Positions 9,291 to 19,138 of a DNA stretch of 64,000 nt are shown here, piece by piece. The DNA lies in the NCBI RefSeq assembly GCF_001858325.1, contig NZ_MBPP01000013.1, forward strand, positions 1 through 64,000. Reading direction: 5' to 3'. The position numbers and the translations under genes are program-made. The stretch's first letter is position 1. Each line of letters begins with the position of its first letter. The notes below the pieces were generated by a model. It did no database searches and had not been told where the DNA came from. It saw only the letters and a program-made list of their open reading frames with translations. Origin of the DNA: Marinobacter sp. AC-23. Its GTDB lineage: Bacteria; Pseudomonadota; Gammaproteobacteria; Pseudomonadales; Oleiphilaceae.

Positions 9291-11353
9291 TTCATTTCCG
9301 GAACGGGTGCCTGCAGGTAGTAGCCCTGAATGTAGTTCACGCCGGCTTGCCAAAGTGTGGCAAGAACACCGGCATTTTCTACCAGTGGAATAATGGAGAG
9401 TTTGCCGGCACTTTGCAGGCTCTTTACCATTTCTTTTACCTGCTCTCGGGCCTCTTCGTTCTTTTGAATTTCTTCCGTAAACGAGCCGTCAATCTTCACA
9501 TAATCCGTATCAATGTGTTTTAGCGTATTAAACGGGTTCAGTGCGCAGCCAAACTGTGCAATGGACACTTTGCAGTGAAGCTGGTGCAAGGCTTTGGTAA
9601 ACTCCTTTGCTTGCTTCATATACGTGTTCGCATCACCTTCGCGGATCTGGAAAATCAGCGAGTCACCGGGCAGGCGGGCGGCTTTCAGGGCTACGCTCAG
9701 CCAAGGTGTGAAGGTTTTATCCTGTATGGTTTCTGCCGTCACGTTGAGGAACATGCGGGTATCGTTGCCTTTGGAGCGGTGGCTGGCCAGCTGCTTTATG
9801 GTCTGCAAGATAACCCAGCGGTCGATCTTGATGGCGGTATCGCTTGGGCCCATAGGAGGCAGGAAGTCGTAAGGTGAGACTTCTTTATCATCCTTGTCGA
9901 GCATTCTAACGAAGGCTTCGTAGTGCTCTTCGCCTTCGCCACGCAGATTGATGATGGGCTGGAACAACAGCCGGAAGCGATCTTCATCCAGAGCCTTCAG
10001 TATCGCCTCAGTGGAGTTGCTCTCATCCAGTGTTTCGTAATCCGCCGGGTTATAAACACGAATACCGTTGCCCTGGGATTGACCTTCTTGCTTGCGCACT
10101 TCCGAGGACGCAGTGTGAGCCCGTGCCAGGAGCTCTTCGGCTTTCGGCGAGTTCTCAGTAATTGATGCAATGCCGATACTTACGGTTAGTGGAACCGTAC
10201 GACCGTTGATGTCGAACAGGTACTCATCCACAGATTTGCGAACCTGTTCACACCGGCTGGCCATGGATTTTTCATCGCAAGGGAGGCTTAGCAAGCCGAA
10301 TGCGTCATCACTGAGACGCGCTAGCATCAGATCATCGCCCGCCTCTCTTTTCAGAAGACTGGCGAGATCGCCCAGTAGCAGGTCTGCGCCCGAAATGCCC
10401 ACCTGGCCCTTCATGGTCATAAAGCTATCAAGAGCGATATAGGCGAAGGCGCCGGTTTCGTTGCTCTTACCTGCACTGGCAATAGCCTGCTCGAGCTCTT
10501 TCATCAGGTGTTGGCGGTTGTACAGCCCGGTAAGGAGATCCTGGCTGCTGATCTCCCGTAATTTTTCTTCCAACTCTGCATCGCTGTGTTCTGGCTGGAG
10601 CACAATCTGGGTGCAAGCTTCACCGTCATAGGTTGCAGCGGAAACCGACATGGTTACATTCAACTCGTGATCATCGCTACGCTTTGCGGTGCAGTTGATC
10701 GTCATGCCGTCTTCGCCTTTTTCCGCGAAAGACTTCATAAAGGTTTTGTAGTGGTTCTGGCTCTCTGGGGTGAGCGTGTCGAGCACAGGAATGCAAATCA
10801 GGTCATCAATGTCGTCGTAACCCAGAAATTCCATGTACGACTGGTTGGCGTAAATGTGCATGCCGTCATTGATATAGGCAATAGCATCTTTAGAGCTTTC
10901 CAGGAGAAGCTGGCATCTTTGTTCCGCTTCGCGCAGATAAGACTCCAGCGCCCGGCGGCGGCGGCGATCGTCGAGTGCCGTCAGCTCATGCTTTACTTTC
11001 AGTATCAGCAGGTCGTGGTGGTCGAACCGCACTGTACCCTGTGCGCCGGCCTTCATAACGGCCACAGTTCTTTCCCGGCTCTCTTCCTCTGTAAGAAACA
11101 GGCATGGAATATCTTTGTCCATGCGCCTGATCATGGCGAGCGCGTCATCCGCTACGAATTCCTGTTCGGTATCCCGGGCCAACAATAGATCCCAATTACT
11201 GTTTTTCAGGGCTTCTTCCAGGTCCTCCTCAGAGGTAATGCGGTGGGCTCTCGTGGCTTTTCCGGCATTCCTGAGCAGGCTTACCAACGATTCGGCATCA
11301 TTTTGCGAAGGATCGAGAATCAAGAGGTGTACGGTCGCGTTTTGTTTCTGCAT
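9269..11353 (-). CDS. fimX: FimX-type protein: REC-like, PAS, degenerate GGDEF and degenerate EAL
   Basis: A 694-residue cytoplasmic signalling protein with the domain order and length of Pseudomonas FimX, which binds c-di-GMP and controls type IV pilus assembly. REC-like domain at about 8-130, PAS at 140-260, GGDEF at 275-440 and EAL at 455-690. The GGDEF signature is replaced by LSDDAF and the EAL motif by EAF, so both catalytic sites look dead, consistent with a c-di-GMP receptor role. QGYYL is retained near the end. The position between serB and the next unnamed gene matches the Pseudomonas arrangement. Confidence 0.85.
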   Translation of the reverse strand: MQKQNATVHLLILDPSQNDAESLVSLLRNAGKATRAHRITSEEDLEEALKNSNWDLLLARDTEQEFVADDALAMIRRMDKDIPCLFLTEEESRERTVAVMKAGAQGTVRFDHHDLLILKVKHELTALDDRRRRRALESYLREAEQRCQLLLESSKDAIAYINDGMHIYANQSYMEFLGYDDIDDLICIPVLDTLTPESQNHYKTFMKSFAEKGEDGMTINCTAKRSDDHELNVTMSVSAATYDGEACTQIVLQPEHSDAELEEKLREISSQDLLTGLYNRQHLMKELEQAIASAGKSNETGAFAYIALDSFMTMKGQVGISGADLLLGDLASLLKREAGDDLMLARLSDDAFGLLSLPCDEKSMASRCEQVRKSVDEYLFDINGRTVPLTVSIGIASITENSPKAEELLARAHTASSEVRKQEGQSQGNGIRVYNPADYETLDESNSTEAILKALDEDRFRLLFQPIINLRGEGEEHYEAFVRMLDKDDKEVSPYDFLPPMGPSDTAIKIDRWVILQTIKQLASHRSKGNDTRMFLNVTAETIQDKTFTPWLSVALKAARLPGDSLIFQIREGDANTYMKQAKEFTKALHQLHCKVSIAQFGCALNPFNTLKHIDTDYVKIDGSFTEEIQKNEEAREQVKEMVKSLQSAGKLSIIPLVENAGVLATLWQAGVNYIQGYYLQAPVPEMNYDFGDN

Positions 11354-11539
11354 TCCTAAGGCGTCTCGTAATACAGGTTGGCTGGGCCGGCCAAGGCAGA
11401 GAAATGCTCTGCCTTAGATACAGTATTTGCTGGAAACTGTGAGCTGCGAGACCGGGCTGTCACTATCGCTGAATGATGCAGGGGTTGGGGCTTAATAACA
11501 AGTCTCTGGCGGATTAACGAGCCATCCGGCCAGAGGTGT

Positions 11540-13348
11540 TCAGAGAGATGGCCACAGGGAATCAAAATCATCTTCACTGGTGCCAGCTGGTGATGAGGCA
11601 TTGGCTGGGGCAGCGCTTTCTGTATTGATTTGTAGCTTTAGTTCAAACTGGCTGATACTGCCGGTGGACGATACCTTTTTCGTTAGCTGGCCCTGGTCCT
11701 CTCGGCCATCATGCAGCATGGAAATTCGGCTGCCTGGCTGGAACGGCAACCGGGGCGTAATGAGGGTTGCCGCTTGGTTGATCACGCTTATTTCAGGAAG
11801 CAGAAGGCCGCGTAGATATTCACTGCTGTTTCCAACTTTCTGGATCAAGCGAACACCGCAGGGTGAACCACTGGGCGCCAGCAGCTCTATGCCAATTTGA
11901 GTACCCTGATTCCGGATTTGACGAATCCAGCGAACCACCGCAATGCTCCAGGGGTGTGAACGCTGCTCACGTATGCCAAGTATTTCTCCAGCCTGCATGG
12001 AAGGCGGTACGCTTGTCTCCCATGAGACGCAGTAACCGCCAGGGCTAGTGTTTACCAACAGCGCTGAGTGCGATCTGGGCCGGTTCTTATCATTTACTGG
12101 CGCGGGTGTGTTCCCGAAGCTGCCGCGAAAATTAATGGGCGTGTCTGCGGCATGCAGGTGCTCATCGCTTGGTGCTGCGTCGTGGGCGCCGCCCCAGGCG
12201 TCCTCCCGCTTGCGGGATGAACGGATGAAAACGTTCTCTTCATCCTCAGGGCCATTGTCATTGCCAGTTACGAACTCCGTAAACGATTTCTCTCCGGCAA
12301 TAAAATAATGTGCGGCAGTTAGCCCAACGCAGATCTCGAGGGTGCCTTGGCTGGCAATTCGGTTGAAATTCCTCTTTGCCAGAATGCCCAGGGCCTGGCT
12401 GAGGTGAGTGAGTAGGGTTTCGTTGACGTTGCCGGGTATCTTGAGTGTGTCAGGGGCGGGTTGTTGGCGGAGCCTTGCATCCAGGCTTTCCGCAATCATG
12501 GTCGCTAATTCCCGGGTATCGAATCCGAAGCTCTCATTGCCGGGTTTGTGTTCCAGCAAGCTTCTATAGATTGGAGAGTTGTCGCTCTCCAGGTTAACCA
12601 CGAAAAGACTGTCTTCCCCGGTGGCTGGCCCGCAGCTTGAAAACCCCGTCCAAAACTCAAGCAGGTCATAAGCCTGAAGCAGTTCCGATTGCCTGAGCTG
12701 GTTGGGTCTGGCACAACCCAGCAGAAGCAGGCGCTTGTAACTGTCCGCGACAGTGCTGGACTGCCTTTGTTTTAAGCTGCTGTCTTCTACCGCGACCTCG
12801 GACAGTTTGTTGCGGTGCGCAAACCGGAACATGCGATGACATTCCAGCCAGCTTTGAGCCGGGCTCGGGCAATAGAGTTGATGAGAGCGCAAAATGGTCG
12901 AGGCAAGTTCCGACGTGGCCCGGTGAATGGCTGTGGCAACTAGCTTCCGGTTTTTATCCAGCCCGCTATCGTCCAGAGCCTCTAACAGACATAGCTTGTA
13001 GCCACTGGCGAGGTGCAATTGGAGCGCCTGAGACAGGTTGGCAATTTTGCGTTGCTTCTCAGGTAAGGCGACCGCAAGCCCCAGGTAATGGCGTGAGAGC
13101 TCATTGCACACAAAGTGGATTTTTTCGCGAATCAGTTCAAGGAATTGCAGGCGGTTTTGGGGCGCAAGAAACAGTTGGTTGAGCTCAATGATCGCGTGAT
13201 AGAGCTGGCGCGACACTTCACCAATATTGGCCATGGGAAGCTGTTTGGTCCACGACCTGAACGCCTTTGGCGTTGTATCGCAAAAAGACAGACTTGCCGT
13301 TTTTTGCTCGGGAACACGGAGATCTGGTTTGAGGATCGTGCCTTCCAT
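11540..13348 (-). CDS. uncharacterised protein of the fimX-epmB interval, possible PilZ-like C-terminus
   Basis: 602 residues, no signal peptide or membrane helix. I cannot assign a family. The first 330 residues look helical (for example IIELNQLFLAPQNRLQFLELI). A low-complexity linker at about 370-420 follows. The last 180 residues are beta-rich, with SALLVNTSPGGYCVSWE, WSIAVVRWIRQ and GIELLAP reminiscent of PilZ-type c-di-GMP binding folds, but the RxxxR...DxSxxG signature is not clear. In Pseudomonas the gene next to fimX at this place is also uncharacterised. A role in c-di-GMP or pilus control is inference from position only. Confidence 0.6.
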   Translation of the reverse strand: MEGTILKPDLRVPEQKTASLSFCDTTPKAFRSWTKQLPMANIGEVSRQLYHAIIELNQLFLAPQNRLQFLELIREKIHFVCNELSRHYLGLAVALPEKQRKIANLSQALQLHLASGYKLCLLEALDDSGLDKNRKLVATAIHRATSELASTILRSHQLYCPSPAQSWLECHRMFRFAHRNKLSEVAVEDSSLKQRQSSTVADSYKRLLLLGCARPNQLRQSELLQAYDLLEFWTGFSSCGPATGEDSLFVVNLESDNSPIYRSLLEHKPGNESFGFDTRELATMIAESLDARLRQQPAPDTLKIPGNVNETLLTHLSQALGILAKRNFNRIASQGTLEICVGLTAAHYFIAGEKSFTEFVTGNDNGPEDEENVFIRSSRKREDAWGGAHDAAPSDEHLHAADTPINFRGSFGNTPAPVNDKNRPRSHSALLVNTSPGGYCVSWETSVPPSMQAGEILGIREQRSHPWSIAVVRWIRQIRNQGTQIGIELLAPSGSPCGVRLIQKVGNSSEYLRGLLLPEISVINQAATLITPRLPFQPGSRISMLHDGREDQGQLTKKVSSTGSISQFELKLQINTESAAPANASSPAGTSEDDFDSLWPSL

Positions 13349-13574
13349 GAATATGCGCCAATATCAGAACAACGTTTCGTATTTCGGAAACACTTATCCT
13401 GTCCAACTCATACGCACTGCAGTACGCCAGTTGATCGGGAAAACGCCGAAAATACATATTTTTACAAACTAGACGTTACTGGACTTTAAAATAGCAAGCC
13501 AGTGTAGGAAAGCGGAAATTCGTTTGTTGACAATGTTTGACATGTGATTACGGGCCAGTTTGGCTAAATTGTCT

Positions 13575-14623
13575 TTAAAAGTCTGTTGAGAACAGGTCGA
13601 TAGGTGTTTTTGCCGGCTTACCCGGAATTTCGCGAACCAGTCGAGGCACCAGAAACCCTGGTAGCCTCGATAGCAGCTCGTGGATCAGTCGTCGGGCTTC
13701 CTCGTCAGGAACATCAAAATGCTGAGCGCCAGAAACTGGATCAAATGCATGAAGGTAGTAGGCAGAACGCCGGCATCAAACAGTGCCTCGCTCAGGTTCT
13801 CGAGTACATCCGCATGATCATTGATGCCCCTGAGAATTACACTCTGGTTAAGCAGTGTTACGCCCGCTGATCGGAGAAGACTTAAAGCCTGGCGGGTTGG
13901 GTTATCAATCTCTGCCGGGTGATTGATGTGCAAAACCATCACAACCGGCACCTGTGTGTTGCTGATCCACTTGAGCAATGCATCACACACTCGCTGTGGT
14001 ATCACCACTGGAAGGCGGGTGTGCAGGCGTATTCTGCGGATATGAGGAATGCTGCTAATGGAAGAGGCCCACTGGGACAGCAGTTGGTCACTGGCTGCTA
14101 ACGGGTCGCCGCCGCTGAAAATAACTTCGTTGATTTCCGGACTTGCCGCGAGGGTGTCTAACACCTTTTGTCGGTCGGTAGGGCTCAAGCGTTGTTCATC
14201 GTACGGAAAGTGCCGGCGAAAACAGTAGCGACAGTTAATCGCACACTGGCCGGTTACCATTAGTAGGGCACGGCTGCGATACTTCTGAATAAGGCCTGTT
14301 GTTTGAATGGCGCCGCTTTCTTCTAGCGGGTCGGCCACAAACCCGTCTGCCGAATGGGTTTCGAGGTATACAGGCAGTACCTGTCGTAACAGCGGGTCTG
14401 CCGGGTTTCCTTTTTCCATACGAGCCAAAAAAGGCTCGGGAACCCTTACCTGAAACAGCTTGTGCCCCTCTTCTGCACCGGGCAGCCAACTGTCAGCCGG
14501 CAGATCCAGCCGTGCCAGCAGTTCTTTGGGCGACGTGATGGAGCCAGAAAGCAGTTGTTGCCAGCTCCGGTTATCATCGTCTGAAAGCTGGGCTTCTATA
14601 TAGGCAGGGCTTCGCTGTATCAT
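13575..14623 (-). CDS. epmB: EF-P beta-lysylation: lysine 2,3-aminomutase-like radical SAM enzyme (frame break)
   Basis: Converts (S)-alpha-lysine to (R)-beta-lysine for modification of elongation factor P. The radical SAM motif CAINCRYCFRRHFPY is clear at about 130, followed by EVIFSGGDPLAA. Uncorrected, the frame stops at 13685. The downstream frame instead continues YYLHAFDPVSGAQHFDVPDE and ends PIDLFSTDF at 13575, the normal family C-terminus that carries the PLP-binding region. One base lost from a GGG run at 13761 (plus strand) explains it. It is divergent from efp, and together with epmA makes a complete EF-P modification set. About 349 residues after correction. Confidence 0.9.
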
Positions 14624-14668
14624 AGCTTCCTTTGAATTTTAAACAGCAATTTGGCAGGTGAACATTTC

Positions 14669-15244
14669 ATGGCTTCATATTCTACCAACGAATTTCGTAG
14701 CGGTCTCAAGGTATTGCTGGATGGCGACCCTTGTATCATGCTCGAAAACGAGTTCGTGAAACCAGGTAAAGGCCAAGCGTTTAACCGCGTTAAGCTACGC
14801 AACCTGATGAACAACCGGCAGTGGGAACGTACCTTCAAATCTGGCGAAAGCCTGGAAGCGGCAGACGTTGTTGAACAAGACATGGAATATCTCTACACCG
14901 ACGGTGAATTTTGGCATTTCATGCTTACCGACGGTTCCTTCGAGCAGTACCCTGCCGATGCAAAGGCCGTTAGCGATGCGCTCAAGTGGCTAAAAGAGCA
15001 AGACGTTTATACCGTAACCCTATACAACGGTGCGCCCTTGACTGTAACCCCGCCCAACTTTGTTGAGCTGGAAGTGGTTGAAACCGACCCAGGCATGAAA
15101 GGCGACACCGCACAGGGTGGCTCCAAGCCCGCCACGCTGTCTACCGGAGCCGTTGTGAGTGTGCCCTTGTTTATCACCATTGGCGAAGTGCTCAAAGTGG
15201 ATACCCGTTCCGGGGACTACGTAAACCGGGTTAAAAGCAGCTGA
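14669..15244 (+). CDS. efp: translation elongation factor P
   Basis: Relieves ribosome stalling at polyproline. 191 residues from ATG 14669, with an AGGTGA ribosome site; a TTG at 14651 in frame is not needed. The three KOW/OB domains align end to end with E. coli [19 protein letters not shown] places the modified lysine at residue 34, then [31 protein letters not shown] and [24 protein letters not shown]. The neighbouring epmB and epmA supply the beta-lysyl modification of that lysine. Confidence 0.97.
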   Translation: MASYSTNEFRSGLKVLLDGDPCIMLENEFVKPGKGQAFNRVKLRNLMNNRQWERTFKSGESLEAADVVEQDMEYLYTDGEFWHFMLTDGSFEQYPADAKAVSDALKWLKEQDVYTVTLYNGAPLTVTPPNFVELEVVETDPGMKGDTAQGGSKPATLSTGAVVSVPLFITIGEVLKVDTRSGDYVNRVKSS

Positions 15245-15251
15245 TTCTGAT

Positions 15252-16220
15252 ATGAAAAACCAGCCTGACTGGCAGCCAACTGCCGCCCGGGCAGCTCTGA
15301 AATGCCGTGCACAACAATCAGCCTTTGTGCGCGGCTTTTTTTCGCAACGGGATGTACTGGAAGTTGAAACTCCCGTACTTGGCCGCTGCGGCGTAACCGA
15401 TCCTAACCTCGATGGCATATTCGCGCAGGTGAGTGCTCAAGGTGTTGAAGGCGGCTGGCTACAAACCTCCCCCGAATACCACATGAAGCGACTGCTGGCT
15501 GCTAGTGTGGGGTCGATCTACCAAATCTCAAAAGTGTTCCGCAACGGCGAACGCGGCCGCCGCCACAACCCAGAGTTTTCCATGCTGGAGTGGTACCGCA
15601 TAGGCTTTGACGACGAAGCCTTGATGGCAGAAGTCGCGGACTTGGTGTGCAGCTGGCTAAACTGCCCAAGGCCTAAAACTATAAGCTATCGCCAGGCAAT
15701 GCTCGACTGGGCCGGCATAGACCCATTTATCATCCCTGATGAAGACCTACGCCAACGCTGCCAACAATGGCTGGAACCCGAGCAGTTGGAAGATCTCAGC
15801 CGCGACGGCTGCCTGGATCTGCTAATGAGCTTTGCCGTCGAGCCCAATCTAGGCACCGAAACCCCGGTATTCATTAACCAATACCCAGCGTCCCAAGCCT
15901 CCCTGGCCAGAACCTCCAACGTTGACGGCTTCGACGTAGCTCATCGCTTCGAGCTTTATATCGACGGTCTGGAGTTATGTAACGGCTATTGGGAGCTTAC
16001 CAACGCATGCGAACAGCGCGCCCGTTTCGAGGCAGACAACTGCCTGAGAGCCGATGCTGGAAAACCTGAAACGGGAATTGATGGAGCCTTCTTGGCCGCA
16101 ATAGAGCACGGATTACCAGACTGCGCCGGCGTGGCTCTGGGTCTTGATCGCCTGCTGATGTTGAAAATGGGCACCCGCAACATCGCAGATGTCCTGACAT
16201 TTCCACTAGAGAGAGCGTAA
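15252..16220 (+). CDS. epmA: EF-P--(R)-beta-lysine ligase
   Basis: Class II lysyl-tRNA synthetase paralogue (GenX/PoxA) of 322 residues that lacks the tRNA-binding domain and attaches beta-lysine to EF-P Lys34. Visible class II motifs: FRNGERGRRHNPEFSMLEWYR (motif 2; split here as FRNGE, RHNPEFSMLEWY) and GVALGLDRLLMLKMG (motif 3). It starts 8 bases after efp and is surely cotranscribed. It converges with psd. Confidence 0.95.
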   Translation: MKNQPDWQPTAARAALKCRAQQSAFVRGFFSQRDVLEVETPVLGRCGVTDPNLDGIFAQVSAQGVEGGWLQTSPEYHMKRLLAASVGSIYQISKVFRNGERGRRHNPEFSMLEWYRIGFDDEALMAEVADLVCSWLNCPRPKTISYRQAMLDWAGIDPFIIPDEDLRQRCQQWLEPEQLEDLSRDGCLDLLMSFAVEPNLGTETPVFINQYPASQASLARTSNVDGFDVAHRFELYIDGLELCNGYWELTNACEQRARFEADNCLRADAGKPETGIDGAFLAAIEHGLPDCAGVALGLDRLLMLKMGTRNIADVLTFPLERA

Positions 16221-16224
16221 AGGT

Positions 16225-17082
16225 TTAGCTCTCAACTTGCCCAAACGCCTCACCCATGCGGACCAACTTTCCCGCTGCCTGCTCAGCATTCCAGCTAACG
16301 CTACCCTTAGGCATAACCATGACCACGGTGGAGCCCAGCCGAAAACGCCCCATCTCCTCGCCTTTGGCAAACGAAATAGCGCTCTCGCCCTCATAGGTAA
16401 TCGCCTTCACGCCACTGCTGTTAGGCGCCACAACCCCGGCCCAAGGCGTCTCAACACTACCCACAATCATCGCGCCCACAAGAACCAACGCCATAGGGCC
16501 AGCGGCAGTATCAAAAATACAAACAACCCGCTCATTTCGAGCAAATAAATTCGGTACATTTTCGGCCGTGACCGGATTCACTGAAAACAACTTACCCGGA
16601 ACATAAATCATCTCCCGTAGCTTGCCCGCCATAGGCATATGGATGCGGTGATAGTCCTTGGGCGAAAGATAAATAGTAGAAAATTCGCCTTCTGAGAAAG
16701 CCTCTGCCAGGCGGGAGTCACCCCCAAGCAACTCTAACAGGCTGAAAGACTGCCCCTTGGCCTGAAAAACGCGATCGCCAGCTATCCGCCCAATCTGGCT
16801 AATTGCGCCGTCTACCGGGCTTACTAAGGTTTTTTCTCCTTCGGCAACAGGGCGAATGCCTGGTTTAAGCGCCCGGGTAAAAAATGCGTTAAAACTGGAG
16901 TAAGTGGTGGGATCCGGTTCTGCGGCTTCGCTCATATCTACGCCGTAGCGCTTAATAAACCACTTTACTACCCGGTTTTTGAGCGCAGGAGTGCGATCAT
17001 TATCTGCCAAACGGCCGGCTGCGCGGGAAACCGCAAGCTGCGGAGTGACGTACTGACTCAGAATAAACAGCTTGTCGAACAT
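16225..17082 (-). CDS. psd: phosphatidylserine decarboxylase
   Basis: Makes phosphatidylethanolamine at the inner membrane. A pro-enzyme cut at an LGST motif to form the pyruvoyl group; here FRLGSTVVMVMPKG lies near residue 250 of 285. The catalytic His region YHRIHMP is present. ATG 17082 (MFDKLFILSQYV) has an AGAGGG ribosome site and is preferred over ATG 17178, which would add 32 unsupported residues. The gene ends 4 bases from the epmA stop on the opposite strand. Confidence 0.93.
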   Translation of the reverse strand: MFDKLFILSQYVTPQLAVSRAAGRLADNDRTPALKNRVVKWFIKRYGVDMSEAAEPDPTTYSSFNAFFTRALKPGIRPVAEGEKTLVSPVDGAISQIGRIAGDRVFQAKGQSFSLLELLGGDSRLAEAFSEGEFSTIYLSPKDYHRIHMPMAGKLREMIYVPGKLFSVNPVTAENVPNLFARNERVVCIFDTAAGPMALVLVGAMIVGSVETPWAGVVAPNSSGVKAITYEGESAISFAKGEEMGRFRLGSTVVMVMPKGSVSWNAEQAAGKLVRMGEAFGQVES

Positions 17083-17282
17083 TAAATGAGACCCTCTGTG
17101 CTCAAAGGCACGAAGTTTACCAAAAATAGCGTTGTAAGAGTGTTGCGCAGACGCAGGTATGTATAGAAATTGTTTCACAGCTTCGCGGATACCGCAGGGG
17201 CTTGCTATGATCTGGGCAGAAAAATCCGTGATCGTATCCGGCGCCGGCCGATAACCTCAAGATAAAGGCTTATATTCTCCCC

Positions 17283-18134
17283 ATGTTACTTATTATTGGC
17301 GCAGTTATAGTTGTTGCCAGCGTTCTGGGTGGCTACATGCTACATGGCGGGCATCTTATGGTGCTGTGGCAGCCTACCGAGCTCCTCATCATCTTTGGTG
17401 CAGCCATTGGCTCCTTCATCATTGCTAACCCGCTGCACATGATTAAAGAAGTGTTCTCCGGCATCTTGCGTTTGCTGACTGGGTCGCCGTTCAATAAGTC
17501 CTACTACATGGATTTGCTGAGCCTGCTGTACGAGATTTTCGATAAATCCCGCAAGCAGGGCGTTATGTCCATAGAGGAAGATATTGATAACCCGGAATCC
17601 AGCGAAATATTCAGCCGCTACCCGGCCATTATGAAATCAAAAACGTTGCTCGATTTTATTACCGACTACCTGCGCATCATCAGCGCAGGGAACATGGCGA
17701 CCCATGAGCTGGAAGGCATGATGGAAAATGAAATTGACAGTCGTCAGCACGAACTCGAAGAGCCCGCCCATGCCGTGAACAAAATTGCAGACGCTCTGCC
17801 GGGGCTGGGCATTGTGGCGGCGGTACTTGGCATTGTGATTACCATGAACTTCCTGAGCGAAGGTCCTGAGCGTATTGGTCTCAGTGTGGCCGCAGCTCTG
17901 GTGGGGACCTTCTTGGGCATTTGGATGGGTTATGGCTTTGTTGGTCCCACCTCCATCGCCATGGAGCATGCCGCAAAATATGAACTTAAAGCATACGAGT
18001 GCGTTAAATCCGCCATCGTTGCCACGGTTTCAGGTCAGGCTCCGCAGATGGCCATAGAGTTTGGCCGCAAGGCGCTACCCACGGACAAGCGGCCTGGCTT
18101 TCAGGAACTGAATGATCACGTGCGCGCCAAATAG
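17283..18134 (+). CDS. motA: flagellar motor stator protein A
   Basis: Proton-channel subunit of the flagellar stator, 283 residues. Four membrane helices are visible: two at the N-terminus (LLIIGAVIVVASVLGGYML; LLIIFGAAIGSFIIANP) and two near 180-225 (LGIVAAVLGIVITM; AAALVGTFLGIWMGYGFVGP). The large cytoplasmic loop lies between them and carries the charged residues that contact FliG. It precedes motB by 25 bases in one operon. Confidence 0.95.
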   Translation: MLLIIGAVIVVASVLGGYMLHGGHLMVLWQPTELLIIFGAAIGSFIIANPLHMIKEVFSGILRLLTGSPFNKSYYMDLLSLLYEIFDKSRKQGVMSIEEDIDNPESSEIFSRYPAIMKSKTLLDFITDYLRIISAGNMATHELEGMMENEIDSRQHELEEPAHAVNKIADALPGLGIVAAVLGIVITMNFLSEGPERIGLSVAAALVGTFLGIWMGYGFVGPTSIAMEHAAKYELKAYECVKSAIVATVSGQAPQMAIEFGRKALPTDKRPGFQELNDHVRAK

Positions 18135-18159
18135 CGCAGCCTGAACCCGGAGCAAATTT

Positions 18160-19119
18160 GTGGAACAGCGGCCGATAATCATCAAACGGAAAAAAGTCAT
18201 TGTCGCGGGCCACCACGGTGGTTCGTGGAAAGTTGCTTTTGCAGACTTTGCAACAGCGATGATGGCGTTCTTTCTTGTGCTTTGGCTCACTGCAACCGCA
18301 ACGCCGGAGCAGATAAAGGCGGTAGAAGGTTACTTTCGCGACCCTGTTGGCTTCACAGAAGGCGGGTCACCCAACCCGGTAGATCTCGAAGGAAGCGCAT
18401 CCGTAATCAACGAGGCAAGCCCCGATATAGAGCAAAGCCCGGTGGCGATCAGTGAGGATGTCGTTGATACGTTGTCCGAAACCCTTGAGCAGCAGCGCAT
18501 GGAAGAGCTGTTTGAAGAGCTTAAGCAGCGAATTGACGAAAACGAAACGTTGCAGGAGTTCAAGGACCAGCTATTGATTGATATTACGAATGAAGGGTTG
18601 CGCATTCAGATCGTCGATCGCTCTGGGCGCCCGATGTTTGATAGTGGTAAGGCGGAGCTAAAGTACTACTCGCAGGAAATCTTGTTCGAGCTGGCAAAAA
18701 CCCTTGGTTCAGTAGATAACAAGCTCAGCATTACCGGCCATACAGATGCCACACCCTTCGGTGGTCGCCCCGGTTACACGAACTGGGAGCTCTCAGCAGA
18801 TCGCGCTAACACTGCTCGCCGTGCACTGGTTGCTGGTGGTGTGCGTGCCCAACAAATTGCGCGAGTAGTGGGGCTGAGTGACTCTATATTGTTTGACCAG
18901 GACGAACCGAGTGCGCCGGTAAACCGCCGGATCTCCATCATCGTCCTCAACAAGAAAACGGTGAACAGCATTCACAACAGTGCCAGTGCCAAAGGCGCTC
19001 CGCTGATTGACCTCACAGTTCCCTCGGAAGAGGAGCAGGCAGAGGCCATGGAAAAGCTGGAGAGTGGCGAATGGCAGGAAGAAAAAACCGAACCCGCGCC
19101 AGGTGAGCTGAGCTGGTAG
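18160..19119 (+). CDS. motB: flagellar motor stator protein B
   Basis: Peptidoglycan-anchoring stator subunit, 319 residues from GTG 18160, behind a GGAGC site. After a basic N-terminus (IIIKRKKV) comes the single helix WKVAFADFATAMMAFFLVLWL. The proton-carrying aspartate is the D of FADFATAM. The C-terminal OmpA-like domain holds LSITGHTDATPF and NWELSADRANTARRAL. A charged, variable tail follows. Cotranscribed with motA and convergent with rsgA. Confidence 0.95.
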   Translation: MEQRPIIIKRKKVIVAGHHGGSWKVAFADFATAMMAFFLVLWLTATATPEQIKAVEGYFRDPVGFTEGGSPNPVDLEGSASVINEASPDIEQSPVAISEDVVDTLSETLEQQRMEELFEELKQRIDENETLQEFKDQLLIDITNEGLRIQIVDRSGRPMFDSGKAELKYYSQEILFELAKTLGSVDNKLSITGHTDATPFGGRPGYTNWELSADRANTARRALVAGGVRAQQIARVVGLSDSILFDQDEPSAPVNRRISIIVLNKKTVNSIHNSASAKGAPLIDLTVPSEEEQAEAMEKLESGEWQEEKTEPAPGELSW

Positions 19120-19138
19120 CCCGCTGGGTAGCCTCGTA

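Noticed and set aside
10586..11188. 200-codon plus-strand ORF opposite fimX
   Set aside because: It is antisense to the FimX REC/PAS region, has no family character, and the minus-strand protein is clearly real.
17247..17254. FliA (sigma-28) promoter for motAB
   Set aside because: A GCCGATAA matching the -10 is present, but no TAAAG-like -35 lies at the required distance.
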